This document shows, in pieces, positions 8,862-17,248 of a DNA stretch of 64,000 nt (positions within the stretch are counted from its first letter, which is position 1; each line of letters opens with the position of its first letter). Source of the DNA: Paraflavitalea sp. CAU 1676 (lineage in GTDB: Bacteria; Bacteroidota; Bacteroidia; Chitinophagales; Chitinophagaceae). Position numbers and translations under genes: made by a program. The DNA lies in NCBI RefSeq assembly GCF_029223285.1, contig NZ_JARHUJ010000012.1:1-64000 (forward strand), read 5' to 3'. The notes beneath the pieces were generated by a model. The model did no database searches, was not told the origin of the DNA, and worked only from the letters and a program-made list of their open reading frames with translations.

Positions 8862-9905
8862 ATGAAATATGGTTACTGGCTTCCTGTTTTTGGCGGATGG
8901 CTGCGCAATGTAGCCGACGAGCAGATGTCGCCCACCTGGGATTATGTTAAAAACCTGGCCATCAAAAGTGAGGACTGGGGATATGATGTTTCGCTGATCG
9001 CGGAGCTCAATCTCAATGATATCAAGGGCGTGCAGGGGCATTCGCTCGACGCCTGGAGTACGGCTGCTGCGCTGGCCGCTGTTACCAAACGCATTGAATT
9101 GATGGTGGCGGTGCGGCCGACATTTCATAATCCGGCTTTGCTGGCCAAGCAAGCGGCCAATATCGATCACATCAGTAATGGCCGCATCACTTTGAACGTT
9201 GTATCGAGTTGGTGGAAAGATGAGGCAGAAAAGTATGGTGTTCATTTTGAACAACATGATGATCGTTATGCCCGGACAGCCGAATGGCTAACCGTGCTCG
9301 ATAATGTGTGGAAGCGGGATGGGTATAATTTTGACGGAAAGTATTATAAAGTAAAAGATAATGTACTGCAGCCGAAGCCGGTTTCCGCTCCGCGGCCTTT
9401 CATCTATGCGGGCGGCGAATCGGATACGGCCAAAGACCTGATCTCTTCGACCTGTGATGGTTATGTGATGCATGGCGATTCGGTAGAGGTGATCGCCCGC
9501 CGAATCAATGACATGAAGGAACGGCGTGCGCGAAAGAATCTGCCCCCGATGAAATTTGGGGTAGCCGCTTACAGCATCATCCGCAACAGCGAGCAGGAAG
9601 TAAAGAAGGAGTTGCAACGTATTACGAATGTGCAGGAAGGCAGCGCGGGGTATCACAATTACCAGCAATGGATCTCGGGCACGCAGCTGGAGCAGCGGGT
9701 GTCGCTGGAAGATTACTCGGTCTCCAATCGCGGGTTACGTACGGGGCTAACCGGTACGCCTGGTAAGGTACAGGACACGATCGGCGAGTTTGAACGTATC
9801 GGTGTCGACTTCTTTTTACTGCAATGCAGTCCGCAACTGGAGGAAATGGAGCGCTTTTCGGAAGCTATTATACAACCCAGTTTTGCGGATGCTGTCACTA
9901 TTTAG
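8862..9905 (+). CDS. LLM-class flavin-dependent monooxygenase (SfnG-like)
   Basis: A 347-residue bacterial luciferase-like monooxygenase. Typical marks are KYGYWLPVFGGWL at the N-terminus, LAKQAANIDHISNGRITLNVVSSW at about 103-126, HDDRYARTAEWL, and PFIYAGGESDTAKDL. The order is closest to dimethylsulfone monooxygenase SfnG and more distantly to RutA. Such enzymes use FMNH2 supplied by a reductase, and no reductase is encoded nearby. Substrate unknown; the pairing with a cysteine hydrolase and a crotonase suggests a small-molecule degradation or tailoring route. Confidence 0.88.
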   Translation: MKYGYWLPVFGGWLRNVADEQMSPTWDYVKNLAIKSEDWGYDVSLIAELNLNDIKGVQGHSLDAWSTAAALAAVTKRIELMVAVRPTFHNPALLAKQAANIDHISNGRITLNVVSSWWKDEAEKYGVHFEQHDDRYARTAEWLTVLDNVWKRDGYNFDGKYYKVKDNVLQPKPVSAPRPFIYAGGESDTAKDLISSTCDGYVMHGDSVEVIARRINDMKERRARKNLPPMKFGVAAYSIIRNSEQEVKKELQRITNVQEGSAGYHNYQQWISGTQLEQRVSLEDYSVSNRGLRTGLTGTPGKVQDTIGEFERIGVDFFLLQCSPQLEEMERFSEAIIQPSFADAVTI

Positions 9906-9965
9906 TCAAGCTAACCTATGGCAAGAATACATCCGCTATTCCGTTAATTCAATAAGTTATTTTGT

Positions 9966-10397
9966 ATGAAGCCAATACTTTATCGCATCATGTTGCTATT
10001 GCTGGTCGCTCTGTGTAGCACCAGTATGTATGCTCAAAGCGCCAACGAGCCGGCGGTCATCGAGAATTATTACAAAGTAAAATGGGGGTATGCTGCGGAG
10101 TTCATCGAACTATGGAAGAAAAACCATTACCCCTTCTTGAAGAAGGCCCAGGAAAAAGGCGATGTGCTCACGGTGGTTGCTGTAAAGCCCAGTTTGCACG
10201 CGGGGGAGGAGACCCGGTGGGACTTTAAAGTGACCATCCGGTTCAAAAATCTGCAAGCTGCTTTCGACCCCAACCTCACTGCTCCTTATAAGAAAGCATT
10301 ATATCCCGACCTCGAGAAATTAGACAAAGACGAGCAGCACCGCTTTTCTTTATTACTGGCCCATTGGGATGTACTGGTAGAAGAGATCAAGCTATAG
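9966..10397 (+). CDS. Small secreted protein of the ATP-grasp cluster
   Basis: A 143-residue protein with a clear signal peptide (MKPILYRIMLLLLVALCSTSMYAQ) cleaved near residue 24. The mature part begins ENYYKVKWGYAAEFIELWKK, a pattern reminiscent of ferredoxin-like dimeric barrels of the NIPSNAP/EthD type, but I cannot assign a family with certainty. It is the only exported product in an otherwise cytoplasmic enzyme cluster, 60 bp downstream of the monooxygenase. Confidence 0.6.
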   Translation: MKPILYRIMLLLLVALCSTSMYAQSANEPAVIENYYKVKWGYAAEFIELWKKNHYPFLKKAQEKGDVLTVVAVKPSLHAGEETRWDFKVTIRFKNLQAAFDPNLTAPYKKALYPDLEKLDKDEQHRFSLLLAHWDVLVEEIKL

Positions 10398-10533
10398 CTG
10401 TGATATTGTTTCGCCCGCGATATGGGCCGCTTCACTTATCATATGGTCCGTTTGACCGGTGTGGTGCTTGGGCTGATCCCGCTACTACCGGAACTTTAGG
10501 TGGTGAATGTAATCATCATCTAAAAGTATCAAT

Positions 10534-11205
10534 ATGGACAAGCATACAGAAAACGGATTTGCCAGGTATGGCACCTATGAACCAACCCGTACGGGCATCT
10601 TACTCGTAGACCCGTACAACGATTTCCTGCACCCCGATGGGAAATCTTATCCCAAATCGAAGGAAGTGATCGAGGGTGTTCACTTACTCGACAATATGCG
10701 CAAGGTCATCAGGACGGCGCGTGAACTGGGTATCCGCGTTTTTTATGTTCCCCACCACCGTTCGGAACCCAACGATTTCAACAATTGGAAATATCCCACC
10801 AGTGGCCAGCTTTCAACGAAGGAGCGACAGGTTTTTGCCAAGGACTCCTGGGGCGGCACTTTTCACGAAGATTTTTTACCCCTTCCCAACGATGTGATCA
10901 TTAAGGAGCATTGGGCGCAAAATGGCTTTGCCAATACCGACCTCGATCAGCAGCTGAAGCAACATGATGTAGATCGCGTGATCCTGATCGGCATGCTGGC
11001 CAATACCTGTATCGAAGCTACGGGCCGCATGGCGATGGAGCTGGGGTATCATGTAACGCTGGTGAAGAATGCTACGGCCACCTATTCGTGGGATCATATG
11101 CATGCTGCGCATGAATTGAATGGCCCCAGCTACGCGCATGCTTTGCTCGATGCCGATGAGTTGTTGGCTATTCTACAGGGAAAGACTATTATCAAAAACG
11201 CTTAA
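10534..11205 (+). CDS. Isochorismatase-family cysteine hydrolase
   Basis: A 223-residue cysteine hydrolase. The catalytic triad is present: D26 (GILLVDPYNDF), K124 (DVIIKEHWAQNGF) and C159 (MLANTCIEATGRMA). Known relatives include N-carbamoylsarcosine amidase, RutB and nicotinamidase; all cleave amide-like bonds or isochorismate. It starts 136 bp after the small secreted protein and is followed after 10 bp by the crotonase, so it belongs to the same cluster. Together with the upstream LLM monooxygenase it recalls the RutA/RutB pairing, though the remaining genes differ. Confidence 0.88.
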   Translation: MDKHTENGFARYGTYEPTRTGILLVDPYNDFLHPDGKSYPKSKEVIEGVHLLDNMRKVIRTARELGIRVFYVPHHRSEPNDFNNWKYPTSGQLSTKERQVFAKDSWGGTFHEDFLPLPNDVIIKEHWAQNGFANTDLDQQLKQHDVDRVILIGMLANTCIEATGRMAMELGYHVTLVKNATATYSWDHMHAAHELNGPSYAHALLDADELLAILQGKTIIKNA

Positions 11206-11215
11206 ATCAAGGATC

Positions 11216-12073
11216 ATGGAATTTTTTGAAGAACATATAGCCGACTCGCCTTTGCAGCTGCGTCAGCACAATCCGGGTTTCTGGCAGGTGACGATCGATG
11301 CACCGCCGCTGAACCTGTTTGGCCCCGAACTACTGGATGGCCTGGAAGAACTGGTCAAGAGGATGCGGCAGTCACCGGAATTGCGGGTGATTGTTTTCGA
11401 TAGTGCGGTCGAGGAGTTTTTCATTGCGCATTTCGACGTGGTGAAGGGGCAGGAAATACTGAAGCGGAAAACTGCTTCGGGGATACCGCCCTGGATGGAT
11501 GTGGCGATGCAGTTGCGTGAATCGCCGGTGATCAGCATCGTGTCGATACGCGGCCGTACGCGCGGTGTAGGTATCGAGTTTGCTACGGCCTGTGATCTGC
11601 GCTTCGCCAGCGAGAAAGCAGTCTTCGGTCAATTCGAGGTAGGGGTGAGTACGATACCGGGTGGCGGTAGTATGGAGTTTTTGCCCTTGGTGGTAGGGCG
11701 CGCCCGCGCCCTCGAATTGGTTGTCGGTGCGGATGATATCGATGCGGTGACTGCCGAAAAGTATGGGCTGATCAATCGCCTGCTCCCCGACGATCAACTC
11801 GATGCGTTCGTTTTCAATCTTGCGCAACGCATCAGCCAGTTTGATCCCGTGATCACAGGACAGGCGAAAACCATGATCAACAAACGATCGCCACAACCTT
11901 CGGTGGATGATCTGAAAGATTCCCGGACTGCTTTTATCCAGTCTACGCTACGGCCCGAGCGGAAGCGGGTGAACCAGCGATTACAGGAATGGGGCATTCA
12001 GCATTACAACGATTTTGAATTAAACGTAGGCTCGTATTTAAACCGCATCGGCGACGATGGGGATGGCTTATAA
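11216..12073 (+). CDS. Enoyl-CoA hydratase/isomerase family protein
   Basis: A 285-residue crotonase-fold protein. I chose the ATG at 11216 (MEFFEEH), 10 bp after the hydrolase stop; the frame extends upstream only over the hydrolase 3' end. Crotonase marks are VTIDAPPLNLFGPEL, the oxyanion-hole segments around IAHFDVVKG and RGRTRGVGIEFATACDLRFAS, and FGQFEVGVSTIPGGG. The family acts on CoA thioesters. There is no acyl-CoA ligase in the cluster unless the ATP-grasp enzyme plays that part. Confidence 0.88.
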   Translation: MEFFEEHIADSPLQLRQHNPGFWQVTIDAPPLNLFGPELLDGLEELVKRMRQSPELRVIVFDSAVEEFFIAHFDVVKGQEILKRKTASGIPPWMDVAMQLRESPVISIVSIRGRTRGVGIEFATACDLRFASEKAVFGQFEVGVSTIPGGGSMEFLPLVVGRARALELVVGADDIDAVTAEKYGLINRLLPDDQLDAFVFNLAQRISQFDPVITGQAKTMINKRSPQPSVDDLKDSRTAFIQSTLRPERKRVNQRLQEWGIQHYNDFELNVGSYLNRIGDDGDGL

Positions 12074-12091
12074 CCTTTATAATTTATTTTT

Positions 12092-12625
12092 ATGAAACTA
12101 GCAGAACAAGTAGTGGACTCCAGCTACAGTGCAGTCATCAATGCACCGATCGAAAAGATCAATTTACCGGAATGGGCTTTTAATTTGTCGGAAAAGGATT
12201 ACCAGGAATGTTCGCCAGCGCATGTAACCGCTGCAGTGACTACCGGTCCGGATGGCAGACGAATGTCGATCAATGTAGAAGTGCTCGGTGGCAGTCCCAT
12301 GGTACAGCATTACCAGGAGGAAGTGTCGAAGCCGGATCATTTGGTGCTGACTTCTTTTTCGGATGTGTATACGCCGGCGGGCCGTATCGTGATGCACGTG
12401 CGCTGGGAGCTCATCGTGAAAAAGATCAGTGATACGCAGACAGAGTTTACCAACCACGTTACTTCCCATGCAACGGAGGATATGGTCAACAACCTGGAAA
12501 AGCAGGGCATTCCTTTTTCGCTCTTCAAGGCGCAGAGACAACCCGTTTCAACCTATCATAACCAGACGGAGACGCCGCGCTTTGCTGCCAGTATTGAACG
12601 GGCTGCGCTGCTGGCGGGGCGTTAA
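12092..12625 (+). CDS. SRPBCC-like unknown, last gene of the ATP-grasp cluster
   Basis: A 177-residue soluble protein, 18 bp after the crotonase. The order of elements (YSAVINAPIEKINLPEWAF, long antiparallel strands such as GRIVMHVRWELIVKKI, then TEFTNHVTSHATEDM and a long final helix) looks like the START/SRPBCC helix-grip fold that binds hydrophobic ligands. I do not recognise the exact family. Its place at the end of the cluster suggests binding of, or action on, a pathway intermediate. Confidence 0.6.
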   Translation: MKLAEQVVDSSYSAVINAPIEKINLPEWAFNLSEKDYQECSPAHVTAAVTTGPDGRRMSINVEVLGGSPMVQHYQEEVSKPDHLVLTSFSDVYTPAGRIVMHVRWELIVKKISDTQTEFTNHVTSHATEDMVNNLEKQGIPFSLFKAQRQPVSTYHNQTETPRFAASIERAALLAGR

Positions 12626-12722
12626 GGAGGGAGATTCTTTGCGGTTTACTTTGAAGGTCGAAACACGTTTTCCTTTGGAGCTACTTTGAAAGCCGGACAA
12701 TAAAGGAGATGTCCTTCGCAGG

Positions 12723-14099
12723 CTACTTCCTTTTCAGCCAGCTTTCGGGCAAATAGAGGATACAAATGTTCATGGACCGGTTATCGGCCGAGAGCATGGC
12801 TGACTGTATCTCGATCTTTGTGCCATCCGGACTGAAGGTAGGGTGGGGGTGATCGGCTGCCGTAGTTTTATGCCCTGCGGTGAGGGTGATCATTTCGCGT
12901 GTGCGGCGATCGATGAGGTATACGTTGCGGCTAAAGTCGTCGCCTACGGCAAAGCGACCGTCCGGTGAGCCGTGCACATGCCATAAGCCGCTGCCGGCGG
13001 GCGTTTGACCGGCGATGACAGCCTCACGGCTACGCAGGTTGACAATGGCCAGGCCGGTTGGTTTTTCGCGGGTGCCGGAAGGGCCCCAATCGGCTTCCTG
13101 GCCCGGGTTGGCGCCACCGACCCCAGTTGCGGGCGCTGCCACGCCGGTGTTGGTGCCGGGTATCTTGCGGTGGCCCATGATGGCGATGGCGACTTCATCT
13201 TTCCCAATTACGGCTTCGTGTGTTACCCATTCGTAGGGTGCTTCGGGATACAAGGGACGCAAGCCTGTTCCATCGGCCATGACCGTCCAGGTGCGCTGTG
13301 GCGATTTGCCACCGGTTTCCCAGCAGAAAACTATTTCATCGGGTTTCCAGGTATTGGCTTGTATATGTCCCACCTGGAAGGGAACTGCGATCACGTGCCG
13401 GATCTCACCCGTGTTGATATTCATGCGGGCAATGCCAGATGGACCTGCTCCCATTTTGCGGGGACCAAAGCTGGGTTCTATTTTGGCGTCGGCCGGCAAA
13501 CGGCGTGCAGCCTCTTCTTTGCCTATGCGAAAATAAACCCATTCCTCGTTAGCATCGAGGGCCATATCACCGCCGGCGCCTATTTCGGGCGGTGTGGTTC
13601 CGCATATCCGCTGATAGGCATCGGGCGCTTTCATTTTTCCTGCTTTGCTATCGGTAAATACTTTGGCCAGGTCTACTTCGATGATCTGCAGCGATCGTGG
13701 TGCTGCACCCCGTGCTGTATCGGCGCCAGCGTTCGGGTTACGCATAAAATACAGTTTCATGGAGCGCTGCGCTATGTTGAGCATGCCGGTATAACCACCT
13801 TCGGATACCTGTACGATATTGCCGGTTGTTTCATGCACGGCCAGCGCTTCACCATTGGCGAGTGCAGAGCGGAAGATGACCCATTGCCCGTCGGCCGTCC
13901 ACTGCGGATGGGTGGGATAGATCTTCGAATCGCCATGTGGCTTGCTGGTGAGGAACACGAGTCTTGCGCCCGTTTGCGGGTCCTTCATCTCTTTTCTTTC
14001 GGCGGGGAAACGTTTGCCTAGTTGGGCGGGGGCAAGGGCGGATAACAACAGCAGCGGCAATAATACAAAGCCTTTGACGGCCTGGTAAGTATATTTCAT
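12723..14099 (-). CDS. Secreted PL22-like (oligogalacturonate lyase-type) beta-propeller protein
   Basis: A 458-residue protein with a signal peptide (FVLLPLLLLSALAPAQ, cut near residue 26). It has propeller strands typical of TolB and oligogalacturonate lyases: HPQWTADGQWVIFRS at about 64-78, HVHGSPDGRFAVGDD, and HPHPTFSPDGTKIEIQSAM near the end. His-rich loops (YEWVTHEAV, GLWHVHGS) could form the metal site known from PL22 enzymes, but I cannot align the catalytic residues with certainty. The substrate may be a uronide oligosaccharide, or this may be a non-enzymatic propeller. A low-complexity Gly/Ala/Pro segment lies near 315-345. Confidence 0.65.
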   Translation of the reverse strand: MKYTYQAVKGFVLLPLLLLSALAPAQLGKRFPAERKEMKDPQTGARLVFLTSKPHGDSKIYPTHPQWTADGQWVIFRSALANGEALAVHETTGNIVQVSEGGYTGMLNIAQRSMKLYFMRNPNAGADTARGAAPRSLQIIEVDLAKVFTDSKAGKMKAPDAYQRICGTTPPEIGAGGDMALDANEEWVYFRIGKEEAARRLPADAKIEPSFGPRKMGAGPSGIARMNINTGEIRHVIAVPFQVGHIQANTWKPDEIVFCWETGGKSPQRTWTVMADGTGLRPLYPEAPYEWVTHEAVIGKDEVAIAIMGHRKIPGTNTGVAAPATGVGGANPGQEADWGPSGTREKPTGLAIVNLRSREAVIAGQTPAGSGLWHVHGSPDGRFAVGDDFSRNVYLIDRRTREMITLTAGHKTTAADHPHPTFSPDGTKIEIQSAMLSADNRSMNICILYLPESWLKRK

Positions 14100-14186
14100 A
14101 TAGCATTACGTTGGGTAGTGCCAAGGTAACCAGCCATTGCTCTTTTGCCGTCCTGTTGTGTCCTGTGCAAATGGGGTGAGCCGGGA

Positions 14187-14636
14187 TCAGGCGTCCGGTA
14201 TTTCAGGCTCTACCAGCCTGGCAAGCTTCTCGAGTGACTCCTGCCAGCCCAGGTAGCACATCTCTACTGGTATCACCGCAGGAATGCCTTCCTGAGTTAT
14301 TTTGATTTCCGTACCTGCTATCGTTTTCCTGAGCGATACAGTGGTGGTCATTTCTCCCGGCAGGTTCGGATCGTCGAATTTATCGGAGTATTTCAACAAT
14401 TCGTTGGGTTTTATCTCCAGATAAGTTCCTCCGAAGGAGTGACTATGGCCGGTGGAAAAGTTCTGGAAGGACATTTTGTGCGAACCGCCTTTTTCTACCC
14501 GCATCTCGTGTACGGTACAAAGAAAACCGTAAGGAGGCAACCACGAAGCGATCGCATTGGGTTCTGTAAATGCGCGGAATACTTTTTCCGGAGAAGTTTT
14601 AAGGACCCTGTGTAAAGAAACCGTGTTAGTTGACAT
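14187..14636 (-). CDS. AHSA1/SRPBCC family protein
   Basis: A 149-residue protein of the activator of Hsp90 homolog 1-like group. It begins VSLHRVLKTSPEKVFRAFTEPNAIASWLPPYGF, then MSFQNFSTG, GGTYLEIKPNELLKYSDKF, and a C-terminal MCYLGWQESLEKLARLVEPE helix. Such proteins often bind small hydrophobic ligands and commonly accompany ArsR-type regulators, but none is adjacent. It stands between the PL22-like gene and a divergent KirBac channel. Confidence 0.85.
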   Translation of the reverse strand: MSTNTVSLHRVLKTSPEKVFRAFTEPNAIASWLPPYGFLCTVHEMRVEKGGSHKMSFQNFSTGHSHSFGGTYLEIKPNELLKYSDKFDDPNLPGEMTTTVSLRKTIAGTEIKITQEGIPAVIPVEMCYLGWQESLEKLARLVEPEIPDA

Positions 14637-14859
14637 ATCATCAGTTTATGTTCCTACTCATCTGGCTTTTCGGTGACGCCCGTTTTTGTGGTGGTGACTG
14701 CTCCACTCAGCTTTTGTGCTGGCTGTACAAAGATGGTAAGAAGTTTTATATTGGGCAGGGGCGATATACGGCTTTTCCATGGGGTGGATGCGAGCTCGAT
14801 CAGTGGTTAGAGCCATTTTGAAATCCATATTTCATAGTTTTGCGGCAAACTGTTATGCT

Positions 14860-15810
14860 ATGTCTGTTCTTAAGTATATCAATCCCTCTACCAGGGCCAA
14901 CAATGATACAGGTTTCGGCGCCAACACGAGCAGCAGTGGCGGCCGATTTGTGAACCGGGACGGCTCTTTCAATCTTCGCAAGGTCGGTTTGCCTTTCTGG
15001 GACCGCACGAGTGTTTTTCATATCCTGTTGAACCTCTCTTCCTGGAAGTTCTTTTCAGTGATCATTCTCTTTTTTATAGGCATCAACCTGGTGTATACGT
15101 CCGTTTATTTCTGGCTGGGCGCCCAGCAGTTTACAGGTATGTTGAGCCATACCCGCTGGGAGGAGTTCAAGGAACTTTATTTTTTCAGTACGGAGACCTT
15201 TACTACGGTTGGATACGGAAGAGTTAATCCAATTGGCGACGGTGCCAATTTTGTAGCTTCACTCGAGTCGCTCAACGGTTTTCTCTCACTGGCGATATTT
15301 ACGGGTTTGATCTATGGCCGATTCTCCAAGCCGAAGGCCTACCTTGCTTTCAGTGAGCATGCAACCATCACCGCTTATAAAGATAAGACCGGTCTGATGT
15401 TTCGGTTTGTTTCCTACAAAGACCATCACACACTTACGGATGTAGAAGTTATTGTAACTGGCGCATTGTTGGTACAAGAAGACAATAAACGGGTCTACAA
15501 ATTCTTCGACCTGCCATTGGAGCGCAGCAGGATTCAAAATCTACCGATGAACTGGACGGTGGTTCATCCGATCGATGAACACAGTCCGCTGCTGGGATTG
15601 AGTGAGCAAGACGTGAAAGATTGTGATGTGGAGATCTATGTGCTGGTAAAGGGCTTCGATGATGTATTCTCAAACCAGGTGCTGAAGCGCACCTCCTATA
15701 CGCATGCAGAGATCAAGTTTAACCGAAAGTTCGTGCCGATGTACCGGGAAACCACCACTACTACGATCCTCGAGTTGAATAAGCTGGATGAGTTTGTGGA
15801 GGTAAACTAA
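14860..15810 (+). CDS. Inward-rectifier-type potassium channel (KirBac)
   Basis: A 316-residue channel. The N-terminal slide-helix region carries FVNRDGSFNLRKVG. TM1 is at about 62-85, then a pore helix and the selectivity filter TVGYG (116-120), then TM2 at about 135-150. The C-terminal half (from about 160) has the immunoglobulin-like Kir cytoplasmic domain with strands LMFRFVSYK, DVEVIVTGALLVQ and WTVVHPIDEHSPL. I chose the ATG at 14860; an upstream in-frame extension lacks Kir features. Function: potassium-selective conduction, probably gated by lipid or ligand. Confidence 0.93.
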   Translation: MSVLKYINPSTRANNDTGFGANTSSSGGRFVNRDGSFNLRKVGLPFWDRTSVFHILLNLSSWKFFSVIILFFIGINLVYTSVYFWLGAQQFTGMLSHTRWEEFKELYFFSTETFTTVGYGRVNPIGDGANFVASLESLNGFLSLAIFTGLIYGRFSKPKAYLAFSEHATITAYKDKTGLMFRFVSYKDHHTLTDVEVIVTGALLVQEDNKRVYKFFDLPLERSRIQNLPMNWTVVHPIDEHSPLLGLSEQDVKDCDVEIYVLVKGFDDVFSNQVLKRTSYTHAEIKFNRKFVPMYRETTTTTILELNKLDEFVEVN

Positions 15811-15938
15811 GGGTAAGGGAAGGTATGCTTTTTGCCCAATACAAATCCTGCGGCGACCCTTAGCGAGAAGGATATCGACCATGCCTGGGGCGTGACCGCA
15901 TGGCATCAAAATTGAAGCGTTCTGCGAAAAAGAGCATT

Positions 15939-16364
15939 ATGTACACTACAGCCATCAAATCGCAGGACGAGGCGTTGACCCATTTGTTTTTTCACTGTTG
16001 CCTCAAAGACGAAATGCTAACCGATGCGGAATTGGAAACGGTTTCCGGCAAACTGGTGGCTGCCGGCCTTAACAAGACGCTGAATTTTAAGGAAGAGATG
16101 GTCAAATACCGCGCGTATAGCCATCAGCTTACCGATGAACCTGCTTACCTGCAGTTCCTGGTGGAACAGATCAATCCTGTTAATGAGCTGGCCCTTTACT
16201 CTTATTGCGCTGAACTGGTGTTGAGTGATCAGACGTTGTCAGCAGTAGAAGAGACCCTCTTAATCAATATCGCGGCCGCTCTGGGTATCAGTCGCGAAGA
16301 GGAGGATGTTGTTAAAAGATTGATGGTGCAGCGAAGGGTAGTGGAAGCGGATAAGTTATTTTAG
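15939..16364 (+). CDS. TerB-like alpha-helical protein
   Basis: A 141-residue all-helical protein starting at the ATG 15939 (MYTTAIKSQDEALTHLF). The repeated pattern of acidic helix turns (LKDEMLTDAELETVSGKL, and later LSDQTLSAVEETLLINIAAALGI) resembles the TerB / DjlA N-terminal metal-binding fold. No transmembrane segment. It lies 128 bp downstream of the KirBac gene in the same direction and 24 bp from the convergent deacetylase gene. Role unknown. Confidence 0.6.
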   Translation: MYTTAIKSQDEALTHLFFHCCLKDEMLTDAELETVSGKLVAAGLNKTLNFKEEMVKYRAYSHQLTDEPAYLQFLVEQINPVNELALYSYCAELVLSDQTLSAVEETLLINIAAALGISREEEDVVKRLMVQRRVVEADKLF

Positions 16365-16388
16365 GTTAGCATCCATGAGCTTTAGAGT

Positions 16389-17174
16389 TCAAGGCTTCCT
16401 CATAAAGGTGGCAATGTCTATAAACGGCGCCACCCATATCTGTGCTTCGTTCTTTTTCAAAAACTGCAGCAGCTCCCGGTGTGCTTCGGCCGATACGTTG
16501 AGCGCATGCTCGCCGCCCACTCCGTGAAATACAAAAACGAGCAGCGCATGGTCCTTCATTGCTTTCTGTACGGCAGCGATGAGTTCCGCTCCGCTATTTC
16601 CTGCCGGTGCCATCCATTGGATGGTCCTGTTGCCAAAGCCGTTGACCGTATTTGCATCGGGGGTGGCATCCCGGATGCCCGTGAAATGATCTTTTACTGC
16701 GTATAGATAAGAAGAATCAGCTACTTTGGTGTCTCCACAAGGGCAGGCGAGGGTTCTTTGTTTTTTGCCATCTGTTGCTTCCAGCAGTGCATTATTGACC
16801 TTTATTTCATCTGTCATTCGTTGCAGGGTGTAGTTGTTGAGGTCGTAGTCGGGCTTTACCCACTCGCGCCCGGGCCTTTTACCATAACAGGGATGGTAGA
16901 GTGTATGGTTGCCCAATTCATGCCCTTTGGCGGCTGCTTTTCTCCAATCGCCGATACGTTGTGTAAAAGGGGCGGCTGATCCTATCAGGTAAAAGGTTCC
17001 TTTAAAGCCGGCCGAATCCAGCGTGGGTATTACCTGGTCGAGGTGTATATTAAGTGCGTCGTCGTAAGTAAGCGCCACGGCAGCTTGTTTCCTGTTCCAG
17101 GTATTTGTTTGTGCACAGGAACTGAATCCATGGCAGATCGTCAAAAGCAGGAGGGCTGGTGTTGTTATACGCAT
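16389..17174 (-). CDS. Polysaccharide deacetylase (NodB homology), predicted lipoprotein
   Basis: A 261-residue protein whose signal peptide ends in a lipobox (FSSC, C20). NodB motif 1 is ALTYDDAL with D38/D39, and motif 2 is HELGNHTLYHP with H90 and H94. A late VFVFHGVGGEHAL matches motif 5. These enzymes remove N- or O-acetyl groups from chitin-like, peptidoglycan or other glycans using a divalent metal. It is convergent with the TerB-like gene and diverges from the sulfatase by 74 bp, so the two secreted enzymes may share a control region. Confidence 0.88.
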   Translation of the reverse strand: MRITTPALLLLTICHGFSSCAQTNTWNRKQAAVALTYDDALNIHLDQVIPTLDSAGFKGTFYLIGSAAPFTQRIGDWRKAAAKGHELGNHTLYHPCYGKRPGREWVKPDYDLNNYTLQRMTDEIKVNNALLEATDGKKQRTLACPCGDTKVADSSYLYAVKDHFTGIRDATPDANTVNGFGNRTIQWMAPAGNSGAELIAAVQKAMKDHALLVFVFHGVGGEHALNVSAEAHRELLQFLKKNEAQIWVAPFIDIATFMRKP

Positions 17175-17248
17175 ATGGTGGCAACTTTGTCACTAAATAT
17201 AAGACAACTGTTGCATAACTTAGACGCTTCGTTCATTAATTGGAGAAT

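Noticed and set aside
13005-14021. Plus-strand open frame of 338 codons opposite the PL22-like gene
   Set aside because: The opposite strand encodes a protein with signal peptide and propeller motifs; this frame has a Cys/Phe/Gly-rich shadow composition.
14630-14821. Small plus-strand open frame between the AHSA1 and KirBac genes
   Set aside because: 63 codons with no family resemblance, overlapping the AHSA1 start; nothing supports it beyond being open.
15811-15938. Possible gene remnant after KirBac (frame reading NPAATLSEKDIDHAWGV)
   Set aside because: Only about 27 codons after two stops in the KirBac frame; too short to assign and no homologous family recognised.
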